This document shows, piece after piece, positions 55,426-63,901 of a DNA stretch of 64,000 bases (position 1 is its first letter; every line of letters begins with the position of its first letter). Source of the stretch: Acinetobacter colistiniresistens. Its GTDB lineage: Bacteria; Pseudomonadota; Gammaproteobacteria; Pseudomonadales; Moraxellaceae. The DNA lies in contig NZ_KE340377.1 in the NCBI RefSeq assembly GCF_000413935.1, positions 37,527-101,526 on the forward strand, written 5' to 3'. The notes below the pieces were generated by a model. The model ran no database searches and had not been told where the DNA came from. It was given only the letters and a program-made list of their open reading frames with translations. Both the position numbers and the translations under genes were made by a program.

Positions 55426-58400
55426 ATGCTTTTTAATATATTTAATGTATTAGAAAAAATAGGGCTAAATGCACAGAAACGTGCTATCCACGTACAGTTT
55501 TCTAATCATCTACTGAATAATCAAGTTTTTTTACAGCGCATACAAGGCCAGCATCAACTCAATGTGGGTTTGGAAGCTGAGCTGATTTGCCTGTCGACCA
55601 ATGCCCAGATTCCCCTCAAACAGTTTATTGGGGTTCAGGTTGCGGTTGATCAGGTTACCGATTCAGGGCAGTTGTTTCGCACCACGGGGATTGTGACTGA
55701 GGCCAGCTATGGGCAAAGTGATGGTGCATTAACGCTGTATAAGCTAACTATAAACGATGCGACTCATTTATGGCATAAGCGCCGTAACAGCCGTGTGTTT
55801 ATGAATAAAACGGTTGTGGAAATTACCGAAGTTTTATTCAAGGAGTGGCAGCAAAGAAGCCCACTTTTTGCGGCAAGTTTGAATCTGGATCTGAATGGCT
55901 TAAGCCAGAATTATGATATACGCCCCTTTGTGATGGGCTCGAATGAATCTGATTATGACTTTCTAACGCGCTTATGGCGCAGTGAAGGCATTAGCTGGCT
56001 GATTGATGAAGCTGAACTTTTTGTGCCGCATTCGAGTACCCCTGTTAAAGCGCAGAAGCTAAGATTAATTGATGACAATAGCCAGTATCAGGCTCTGGCT
56101 CGACGGAGCATTCGTTATCATCGCAGCAGTGCCACAGAATTTCAGGATAGCATTACTGGCTTTGTGGCGGTGCGAAGCCTGCAACCCACAGCCGTGCATC
56201 TGCAACGCTGGCAGCCCGATGCCTTGGCACAAGAAGAAGGCGCAGGTTCAGTCGTCACCAGCCATAACCATTCGGACAGTTTCGACTCTGCCAGTTTAAG
56301 TCTTGAGCAGGCATGGCATATCAGCCCAGCCTGGATGCAGGATTTAAAGGGTGAAGACCAAGCGACAGCTTCTGGGAACAGTCAGTTAGAAAAACTGAAT
56401 CAGCAATTCAATGACATGTATGCCAGTCAAGCCAAATACTTTAAGGCTTACAGCACGGTACGGGATAGTCAGGTTGGCTATTGGTTTAATCTGAGGGAAC
56501 ATCCTGAAATTGATCAGCATGAAGGGGCTGATCAAGAGTTCCTGATTATCTCCAAGCATTTCTACAATCAAAATAATTTACCGAAAGATTTACAGCAACA
56601 GGTGAGTCAGCTGCTCAGCCAAAGCCGCTGGGATCAACACGGCTATGACGAGGCAGAGCGTCAGGGTAATGAACTGACCTTGATTCGCCGTCAGATTAAA
56701 ATCACCCCTGAATATGATCCAGAGTTGCATCGTCCGATTGCCTATCCGCAACGCGCCAAAGTGGTTGGGCCGGAAGGAGAAACCATTTATGTGGATGAAT
56801 GGGGACGGATTAAGGTGCGCTTTCTGTTTACCCGTAGCGATGACCATGGACATGATGGTGGTGCGGGCAGCAATGACAATGACACCGACTCTGCATGGGT
56901 GGATGTCCTCACGCCTTGGGCGGGGGAAGGCTATGGTGCACGCTTCTTGCCACGGATTGGTGAAGTGGTGGTCATCGATTTCTTTGATGGCAATATCGAC
57001 CGTCCTTTTGTGACAGGGCGAATCCATGAAGCGCAACGTTCTCCGACCAAGTTTGATGTCAAAGGACAACTCCCAGATACTAAAAAACTCAGTGGTATCC
57101 GCAGTCAGGAAGTCAATGGCAGTGGTTTTAACCAGTTACGTTTTGATGATACAACGGGGCAAATCAGTACCCAGTTACAAAGTAGCCATGCTGCAACACA
57201 ACTGAATTTAGGTAATTTAAGCCACCCTAAAGTGCAGGAAAGCAGCAACGGTCGTGGTGAGGGCTTCGAGCTCAGAACCGATGCTTGGGGCGCTGTGCGG
57301 GCAGGCAAAGGCATGCTGATCAGTACCTATGCCCAAGAACAGGCCATTGCTGATCATCTGGAAGCTGCTCAAGCACAATCTTTGCTGTCACAGGGCTATG
57401 ACAGCATGAAAATGCTCAGTGAAGTGGCTGCTAAACAACAGACCGATGCGCTGAATGTGATTAACCGCTTACCGAAGTTTATTCAGTCATTGGAACTTAA
57501 AACCACAGGTCAAGCACTGGATAGTACTTTAAATTTATTTAAAGAAGGGATGAGTAATGACCCAATTCATGCTTTAAAGGATTGCGGTGGTTTTATTGAG
57601 GATATTGGTGCACTTGGCGGTAATGCCAAAGGCGCAGTAGAAGAATTTAATGCGTTCTTTAGTGATGCCAAAGATGCGGTTGAAAATCTGAAAGAGTTCA
57701 TTGAAAACGTAGAAGAGCATGGCGCTGATATTGTCAAAGGTAAGCTTGCCAGTATTAAAGATCGGATTCAGCAAAACCCGTTTGAGAGTATTAAAGAAGT
57801 CGGGAAGGTTTTGGCCAATGTCGATATTAAAGATTTTGAGCTGATGAGTACCTGTGGAACCTTTAGTAAAGGCAGCAAGTTAGACATCACTCCGTCCAAA
57901 GCCTTGAGCTCATTACAGGGCTTTATGGAAGGTTATACCCAAGGCTTGGAAAGTAGTTCCAATGCCAAGCAACAAGAGCAAGGCAAGATTTTCAGACAGG
58001 CCTTGATGTTGTTGGCATCACCGAATGGAATTGCGTTAACCACGCCTGAAAATATTATTTTGCAGGCCTCTCAGGATATTGCCGAGAGTGCCAGTGGTTC
58101 AATTAACCTGAGTGCACAGAAGAATATTATTGGGCATGCACAGGACAAGATCAGTTTGTTTGCCGCGCAAAAGGGCTTTAGAGCTTATGCAGCAAAAGGG
58201 AAATTGGAGTTGCAGGCGCAGGATGATCTAATTGAAGTGATTGCTAGGAAGGTCATTAGATTAATTTCGACTGAGGAAAAAATTGAGCTTACTAGTGCAA
58301 AAGAAATTGATATTAAGGCTGGAGGTAGTCAACTAATTGTGAATGGAGGTGGAGTGTTTATAAAAACAGGTGGCAAGTTTGAGGTGAAGAGTGGGCAGCA

Positions 58401-58815
58401 TATTTTTTTAAGTGGTGAAAATATTTCTATACCAAAATATGATTTACCTAAGATAGAAAAGAATAAATTTAGCTTGAGATTTGCTCCATTTGGTAATGAT
58501 ATTAACTTTGATCTAATGGGCTTTGTTAACCAACCTTATAAAATTATTAATAAAGAAAGTGGAGAAATACTTTCAAGTGGTGTGATCACTGAAACAAAAT
58601 TGCCACGAGTTTTCAGTGACACTGAAGATGAGGTGGAGTTGTCGATTGGTAAGGAGTTATGGAAAATTGATGTTCAAGAATTATCTTCTAGCGAAGAAAA
58701 TGAATCAGAAAATGAAGTCGAAATTCCAGAAAATTTATATTGTGAATTTGAAGATGAAAACATTGAGCATGATTTTCTTGATTCAGACCTAATAAATTCG
58801 ATAATAAATAAATAG
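55426..58815 (+). CDS. vgrG: Type VI secretion tip protein VgrG with specialised C-terminus
   Basis: VgrG forms the trimeric spike of the T6SS. The 1129-residue protein has a gp27-like base (~1-400; ESDYDFLTRLWRSEGISWLI), a gp5 OB region (~440-540; YPQRAKVVGPEGETIYVDEW, DSAWVDVLTPWAGEGYGARF, IGEVVVIDFFDGNIDRPFVT) and a DUF2345 beta-helix (~815-1000). The acidic C-terminal extension (~1005-1129, ending in EENESENEVEIPENL and a short acidic tail) has no known match. The DNA becomes much more AT-rich from about 58,230. The extension probably binds the adjacent effector. No other T6SS structural genes are in the window, so this is an orphan vgrG island. Confidence 0.95.
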   Translation: MLFNIFNVLEKIGLNAQKRAIHVQFSNHLLNNQVFLQRIQGQHQLNVGLEAELICLSTNAQIPLKQFIGVQVAVDQVTDSGQLFRTTGIVTEASYGQSDGALTLYKLTINDATHLWHKRRNSRVFMNKTVVEITEVLFKEWQQRSPLFAASLNLDLNGLSQNYDIRPFVMGSNESDYDFLTRLWRSEGISWLIDEAELFVPHSSTPVKAQKLRLIDDNSQYQALARRSIRYHRSSATEFQDSITGFVAVRSLQPTAVHLQRWQPDALAQEEGAGSVVTSHNHSDSFDSASLSLEQAWHISPAWMQDLKGEDQATASGNSQLEKLNQQFNDMYASQAKYFKAYSTVRDSQVGYWFNLREHPEIDQHEGADQEFLIISKHFYNQNNLPKDLQQQVSQLLSQSRWDQHGYDEAERQGNELTLIRRQIKITPEYDPELHRPIAYPQRAKVVGPEGETIYVDEWGRIKVRFLFTRSDDHGHDGGAGSNDNDTDSAWVDVLTPWAGEGYGARFLPRIGEVVVIDFFDGNIDRPFVTGRIHEAQRSPTKFDVKGQLPDTKKLSGIRSQEVNGSGFNQLRFDDTTGQISTQLQSSHAATQLNLGNLSHPKVQESSNGRGEGFELRTDAWGAVRAGKGMLISTYAQEQAIADHLEAAQAQSLLSQGYDSMKMLSEVAAKQQTDALNVINRLPKFIQSLELKTTGQALDSTLNLFKEGMSNDPIHALKDCGGFIEDIGALGGNAKGAVEEFNAFFSDAKDAVENLKEFIENVEEHGADIVKGKLASIKDRIQQNPFESIKEVGKVLANVDIKDFELMSTCGTFSKGSKLDITPSKALSSLQGFMEGYTQGLESSSNAKQQEQGKIFRQALMLLASPNGIALTTPENIILQASQDIAESASGSINLSAQKNIIGHAQDKISLFAAQKGFRAYAAKGKLELQAQDDLIEVIARKVIRLISTEEKIELTSAKEIDIKAGGSQLIVNGGGVFIKTGGKFEVKSGQHIFLSGENISIPKYDLPKIEKNKFSLRFAPFGNDINFDLMGFVNQPYKIINKESGEILSSGVITETKLPRVFSDTEDEVELSIGKELWKIDVQELSSSEENESENEVEIPENLYCEFEDENIEHDFLDSDLINSIINK

Positions 58816-58825
58816 GAATATAATT

Positions 58826-60706
58826 ATGGCGAAATTTATTAAAGCATCTCATGACAGACCGACATTGACTGTTCAATATCTTTCAGATGATGGGAAAATC
58901 TTATTAAGAACAGGAGGAACAATTGCTTGGAGATTTAACAACCCTGGAAATATGAGACCTAAAGATAAAGGAATGTATCCAGGACAAATTGGTACTGGAA
59001 ATACGAAAAGTGGAAATTTTGCTATTTTTGAAAGCTATGAAATAGGAAGACGAGAAAAAAAGGCTTTGCTTAGACGTAAATATAATAATTACTCATTAAA
59101 AGATGCTCTATATATTTATGCACCGCCTAATGAGAATGATACTGAAGCATATATTGCTTATTTAATAAAACACACAGGTTTTACTCGCTCGACCGTATTG
59201 TCATCGTTAGATGATAAAGGAATTGAGAAATTAATGGATGCTATGGAGCGTAAGGAGGGATATTATAATACAAATACACAACCTCCACGTTCTGATAAAT
59301 GGATTAGTACTACAACTGTAAATGTTAGTAATGGTTCTAATCCATTAGCCGATCAAAAAATCATAATTAATCATAATGATAGGAAAAAAGAATATGTCAC
59401 TAATAAAAATGGAAATTTACCTCCGATTCCTCATGTAAAACAAGGAGATAAAATTTCTTTTAGTGCTATGGTGGATGGTTGTGAAACATTAATTGGAGAG
59501 GTGGTAACTTCTGTTGAGTCTCAAGTGGTTAGTTTGGTTAATAATGCAGCCCGTTTTACCAGTAGGTTAATGCCTCAGAATGGATCTTTTAGCGCAAAAA
59601 AAGATGATATACCAAGAATTGATTATGTTGTTGTCAATGGTGATGTGCTCTCAAAAATTGCAAAGCGCTTTCGTGTCACTGCCCAACAAATTCAACAGTG
59701 GAATAATATAAAAAATGCAAATGAAATTTATGCAGGTCAAATGCTTGCGATAGGGTATTTTGCAAAAAAAATTAATGAGCAACAAAAAGGTAAAAGTAGA
59801 AATAGTTCTGCAAATATTTATAGAGTTAAATCTGGCGATACAATTTATAAAATTTGTAAATTAAAAGGTATCTCAATTGATAGTCTTATGAAAGCAAATC
59901 CACAGATTAAAGAAAGAGATACGATTTTAGTTGGTCAAATAGTTACAATACCATCTTCTGTTTCTAGTACTCATACTAAACCAAAAAGTGAAACAAAAAA
60001 GCAAGAATCTAATGACGTTGGGACAGCAGCTTTGACCTCAATAACTACGGTTATCTCTGGTTTGGGGAATAATATACAAGAGGTTACAAGAAGTAAATCA
60101 GGAACAGGTGAGGGATTAGCGATTTTACCTGTGAATAATCGAGAAGCGCCATGGATGCCAATTGTAATTCGGGAGCTAAAACAATGGTATGGCAAAAGAG
60201 AGGGTGTCATTACAAAACAAGATAACTATCATATGTTAACAGGTAGTAAAATCAATACTTTGGTTGGTTCAACTCAGGCATGGTGCGCATCATTTGCAAA
60301 TTATTGTTTACAAGAAGCTAAATATGCAAAATCAGCTGAGCCAGCAAGTGCATTAAGCTTTCGTCGTGATACAAAAAATTTTGTTAAAATAACAAAGCCT
60401 ATTTTTGGTGCATTGGCAACTATCCCTACTTCCTCAGGAGCTAGTCCAGAAGCTAAATCAGGTTTTGGTCATGTTGGTTTTGTTTATTGTTTAGATAAGA
60501 CGAGTGGTCGATTTCTTATAATAGGTGGGAATCAGGATGATCAAATCACGATTGCTAGTAAATCAATATCAGCTTATAGATTCTATGTACCAAAAGCTTA
60601 TCATGAGTTTTCGAAATCTCAACTTTTGGAAAAGAAAATGTCTGTTGATGATCTATATGGAGCTTTAGGGCTAAAAACAGTTCGTACAAGCAATGCAACA
60701 CGGTAG
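58826..60706 (+). CDS. T6SS effector: P5/muramidase-like domain, two LysM, NlpC/P60-like amidase
   Basis: The 626-residue protein has several domains. Residues ~30-125 resemble the phage PRD1 P5-like wall-active family (RFNNPGNMRPKDKG, FAIFESYEIGRREKKALLRR, YIYAPPNENDTEAYIAYLIK). A beta-rich linker (~160-245) follows, then LysM domains at ~267-312 and ~331-377. The C-terminal TIGR02594-type peptidase (~435-592) has Cys487 in AWCASF, His549 in GHVGFV and GGNQ (567-570). It lacks a signal peptide, as expected for T6SS delivery, and starts 10 bases after vgrG. It likely attacks peptidoglycan of neighbouring cells. Confidence 0.85.
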   Translation: MAKFIKASHDRPTLTVQYLSDDGKILLRTGGTIAWRFNNPGNMRPKDKGMYPGQIGTGNTKSGNFAIFESYEIGRREKKALLRRKYNNYSLKDALYIYAPPNENDTEAYIAYLIKHTGFTRSTVLSSLDDKGIEKLMDAMERKEGYYNTNTQPPRSDKWISTTTVNVSNGSNPLADQKIIINHNDRKKEYVTNKNGNLPPIPHVKQGDKISFSAMVDGCETLIGEVVTSVESQVVSLVNNAARFTSRLMPQNGSFSAKKDDIPRIDYVVVNGDVLSKIAKRFRVTAQQIQQWNNIKNANEIYAGQMLAIGYFAKKINEQQKGKSRNSSANIYRVKSGDTIYKICKLKGISIDSLMKANPQIKERDTILVGQIVTIPSSVSSTHTKPKSETKKQESNDVGTAALTSITTVISGLGNNIQEVTRSKSGTGEGLAILPVNNREAPWMPIVIRELKQWYGKREGVITKQDNYHMLTGSKINTLVGSTQAWCASFANYCLQEAKYAKSAEPASALSFRRDTKNFVKITKPIFGALATIPTSSGASPEAKSGFGHVGFVYCLDKTSGRFLIIGGNQDDQITIASKSISAYRFYVPKAYHEFSKSQLLEKKMSVDDLYGALGLKTVRTSNATR

Positions 60707-60721
60707 AATCAGGATATATTT

Positions 60722-61438
60722 ATGAAATTTAGTACCATCTGCTTTTATTCTTCTTTATTTCTTTTAAGTGCTTGTTCACAATCAGAAACTCAAAATCAGC
60801 ACTTAAATGAGAAAACTGAGCAAAAACTTGAAGCCCATGATAAAAGTACTGATTCGGTTATCTTGTATATGAAGAATGCAGAATCATCTGGTCAAGAAAT
60901 GACAACAAAAGAACAGGCAGAATTTTATCGGGTTTTATTAAAGAAGTTAGATGGGCAAAGATTTTTAGTTCAGGATTTCTATATTACGGGTAAAAAACAA
61001 ACTGATCCGTATATTTTAACAGATGGTAAATTGGATTATGTTTATAATGAACAAGCTGATACATCATATTATCCGAGAGAAGGTTCTAGAATTGTATGGT
61101 ATGAGTCTGGTAGTAAAGCAGCGGAGACCGAATATAATGATCATAAAGAAAATGGTCTATGGCGTGTTTGGTATGAAAATGGAAATTTAAAGGAAGAAAC
61201 AAATTATAAAGCTGGTAAAATAAATGGTAATAGTAAAAATTGGAATGAAGATGGCAAGTTAACAGGTGAGTGCAATTACAAAGATGGTTTGGAAGATGGT
61301 AGATGCTATGAAAAATATACTATGAACCCTCAAATTTTTATCTATGATGGTACATATAAAGAGGGAATTAAAGTGGGTAAATGGAAAGAGTGGGATGAGG
61401 AAGGTAAATTAGTAAAAGTAGAGAGCCATAATGATTAA
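60722..61438 (+). CDS. YwqK-like (MORN-repeat) lipoprotein, candidate immunity protein
   Basis: The 238-residue lipoprotein (LLSACS lipobox) has a helical first half and a run of MORN/YwqK repeats (~115-235; IVWYESGSKAAETEYNDHKE, GLWRVWYENGNLKEETNYKA, GKWKEWDEEGKLVKVESHND). YwqK-type proteins often lie next to toxins as antidotes. Its position 15 bases after a wall-targeting effector and its envelope location make it the first candidate for the cognate immunity protein. It overlaps the next gene by 8 bases. Confidence 0.8.
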   Translation: MKFSTICFYSSLFLLSACSQSETQNQHLNEKTEQKLEAHDKSTDSVILYMKNAESSGQEMTTKEQAEFYRVLLKKLDGQRFLVQDFYITGKKQTDPYILTDGKLDYVYNEQADTSYYPREGSRIVWYESGSKAAETEYNDHKENGLWRVWYENGNLKEETNYKAGKINGNSKNWNEDGKLTGECNYKDGLEDGRCYEKYTMNPQIFIYDGTYKEGIKVGKWKEWDEEGKLVKVESHND

Positions 61439-61808
61439 CTTAAAAATAAACGCTTTGTTTTTTTTCATAGTAGCGAACACCATATTTTTATCGCAAACAT
61501 ATGCGAGTGATAATTTTACAATCCTAACAGGTCATATATTAAATAAAAAGAGTATAGATGAACAAAATAAAATACATCCGTATGATGTTGTTTTATTGCC
61601 AACAGCTAGAGATTTTTATTTAAAAGAAGAGGGTGAAGAGTATAAAAAAATAAAAGAAATCCAGTTGAACTATTTAGATGTGAAATATAAGATTGAATAT
61701 AATAAGCCCGCACAAATAACATGCAAAGGTTTGTATTCAGCTGATTCTATGTTTCATTATACCAATTTAATTTGTGTGGTTGGAAAAATAAATTATATAA
61801 AGCGATGA
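61431..61808 (+). CDS. Small exported protein, DUF4431-like
   Basis: The 125-residue protein has a signal peptide (ending near SQTYAS) and a short beta-rich body. The arrangement LTGHILNKKS near the start and YKIEYNKPAQITCKGLYSAD then LICVVGKINYI near the end recalls DUF4431 periplasmic proteins, often found in T6SS immunity positions. Overlap with the YwqK-like gene (ATG inside its last codons) indicates co-translation. The family call is tentative. Confidence 0.65.
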   Translation: MINLKINALFFFIVANTIFLSQTYASDNFTILTGHILNKKSIDEQNKIHPYDVVLLPTARDFYLKEEGEEYKKIKEIQLNYLDVKYKIEYNKPAQITCKGLYSADSMFHYTNLICVVGKINYIKR

Positions 61809-61931
61809 TTTTAGTCTTGTGTAATTATAAGTTTCTAGGTGGCACTATTTGATTTTTTTAAAAAATTAATAGTTTTAATAATTAAGCCCTGAATTGATGA
61901 GCCGAAATAAATCATAGTGGAAATAGTAATA

Positions 61932-62441
61932 ATGAAAAATACATCTGTTAGCTTAACTCTACTTGTAGTTTTATCAGTTTTAGGGTGTTCAGGTAATACA
62001 ATTGCAGCAAAGGATATTAATAAAACAGAAGAAAATGTCAGAGTAATTAAATACCCTATATCATCAAATTTTTATTCAGAATGTAGAGAAAATAAATCTG
62101 AAAAAGAATGCAGGAAAATAAGTGATATAAAAGATTATTCTTATCAATCAACGAAAATTTTAAAAGAACTCCCAGTTGAAGTGAGTTTTTTGTCAGATAG
62201 TAAGGTAAAAGATCTTAATGTCGATAATTTTAGATTTATATCTAAGGGTAATGATATAGTTTACTCTATAGCTGAAAAGTATGTAGATACAGATGAAGAG
62301 GCTAAATCAGAATTTTATTTGATTAAAATTAAGCCAAAACTGGAAATAGAAAAAATAGGTGATTATTACTCAATTGATAGCTTAGGGATAATAACTTATA
62401 AAGATAACAATGGGAAATTACTAAAGAGAAGTTTAAAATAA
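61932..62441 (+). CDS. Lipoprotein, immunity-type paralog 1
   Basis: The 169-residue lipoprotein (LSVLGC, Cys19) belongs to no family I recognise. Residues ~35-169 are clearly related to the C-terminal half of the next gene: shared phrases include SIAEKY, SEFYLIK, EKIGDYYSID and GKLLKR. ATG 61932 is used; a GTG 15 bases upstream is in frame. It and the next gene are each followed by a similar GGGGTGT-type hairpin, implying that gene plus terminator were duplicated together. A periplasmic immunity role is inferred from location. Confidence 0.75.
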   Translation: MKNTSVSLTLLVVLSVLGCSGNTIAAKDINKTEENVRVIKYPISSNFYSECRENKSEKECRKISDIKDYSYQSTKILKELPVEVSFLSDSKVKDLNVDNFRFISKGNDIVYSIAEKYVDTDEEAKSEFYLIKIKPKLEIEKIGDYYSIDSLGIITYKDNNGKLLKRSLK

Positions 62442-62462
62442 AAATTACTTAATATTGAGCTG

Positions 62463-62489
62463 AAATACCCTAACTGAGTTGGGGTGTTT
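62463..62489 (+). terminator. Terminator after paralog 1
   Basis: AAATACCCTAAC (62463-62474) pairs, with two G-U, to GTTGGGGTGTTT (62478-62489), then more T. Its counterpart after paralog 2 shares the GGGGTGT arm. Confidence 0.75.
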
Positions 62490-62543
62490 TTAAAATAAAT
62501 TAAAAATTAAGAGTGGCTGATTTAGACTAATAGGAAATTTGAA

Positions 62544-63419
62544 ATGAATTTTTTGAAAAAAGTAATGATATTTTCTGTTGGTTTAGTAGTATCAAGTTTT
62601 TGTTTTTCTAAAGAGAATGGTCAAAATATTAAAGTTGAGCCTTGTGGTTTTGATTATGATGTTAATAACTATTACTGTAAAACGGATAAAATTAAAGTTT
62701 TTGAAGGAAATATTGGAAGAAAGTCAGATTTTAATAAAGATTATTCTGTAATAAAAATTGATGATGGAAAATATTATAGATTGGCCGCATTAAATCAAAG
62801 AAGTTATAAAGTTTACCCTTTGAATTACCAAATAAATAAGAAAAAAGCTAACTTTAATTACGCTGTTGAAAAAGATGAGTTGTGTGTATCAGGGGATTTA
62901 TATTCTTATAGAGATACATATTTAAATTCAAAAGCGTGCTTTAAAATTATTGATAACGCTTTTGTAAAAGTGAGTATTGTAGAGGATATAAGTCAAAAAA
63001 ATAATAGTAATAGCCTTGTGTTTATTAAAACACCTATCTCATCTGATTTCTTCTCTAAATGTAATGAGAAAAATCCAGTGAAAAAATGTGAGCAGCTTGA
63101 AAGTTCTAATAATAGGGCATATTCTTTATCTGAGTTAAAGAAAATATCTCCTGATTTTTTGAATATATTTGATAATCCTAAAGTGGATTCATTGAATGCA
63201 AATACGTTTAGGTTTCTTCCTAAAATGAAAGATGGTTTTTATTCTATTGCTGAAAAGTATATGGAAACAGATGAAGGAACTAGTTCTGAGTTTTATCTGA
63301 TAAAATTAAAACCTACACTAAATGTAGAGAAAATTGGTGATTATTACTCAATTGATAATTATGGAGTAATAACTTATAAAGATAAAAATGGAAAATTATT
63401 GAAGAGGAATTTAAATTAA
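62544..63419 (+). CDS. Exported protein, immunity-type paralog 2 with extra N-terminal domain
   Basis: The 291-residue protein starts with a signal peptide (MNFLKKVMIFSVGLVVSSFC). An extra Cys-containing domain follows (~27-155; VEPCGFDYDVNNYYCKTDKI, KDELCVSGDLYSYRDTY). The C-terminal ~135 residues parallel the preceding lipoprotein. It is not an obvious lipoprotein (FCFS after the hydrophobic core could be processed by either peptidase). It is very AT-rich. The extra domain suggests it protects against a different or additional effector. Confidence 0.75.
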   Translation: MNFLKKVMIFSVGLVVSSFCFSKENGQNIKVEPCGFDYDVNNYYCKTDKIKVFEGNIGRKSDFNKDYSVIKIDDGKYYRLAALNQRSYKVYPLNYQINKKKANFNYAVEKDELCVSGDLYSYRDTYLNSKACFKIIDNAFVKVSIVEDISQKNNSNSLVFIKTPISSDFFSKCNEKNPVKKCEQLESSNNRAYSLSELKKISPDFLNIFDNPKVDSLNANTFRFLPKMKDGFYSIAEKYMETDEGTSSEFYLIKLKPTLNVEKIGDYYSIDNYGVITYKDKNGKLLKRNLN

Positions 63420-63447
63420 TTTGAACACTATATTTAGTATTTTTTAG

Positions 63448-63478
63448 TACACCTCAATAGTTTTGGGGTGTATTTTTT
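63448..63478 (+). terminator. Terminator after paralog 2
   Basis: TACACCTCAA (63448-63457) pairs with TTGGGGTGTA (63463-63472) followed by six T. Confidence 0.8.
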
Positions 63479-63901
63479 ATAAATTAATCTAATTTTTTAT
63501 AGGGAGGTTGAAATAAAGATTATGAATAAATTTATTTTTTTAAAGATGATAGTTGCTTATGGTTTTTTCTTTAACTTTTGTTATGCAAAAGAAAATTCTT
63601 CATGGAATGATTATCTTCAAGATTCTACCCAAGTGAAATCACCTGTGGAATATCTAGATGTATATAATAAGTATTCAGTTATCAATCCTAATTTAAAAAT
63701 AAAGTTAACGGATTTTGGTAATATTGATAAAACAAAGAAAAATATTAACTACACATTAAAAAAATATGGTGTCCAAATATTAAATGGTAAGGTTGTATAT
63801 GATGTTTTAAGGACAGCAGTGCCTGTGGAGTCTAATGTTGACTTAGCTTTACTATATCACGATAAAGCTATTTTAGCTTTTAGAATAAGAGAGTTAAGTA
63901 C

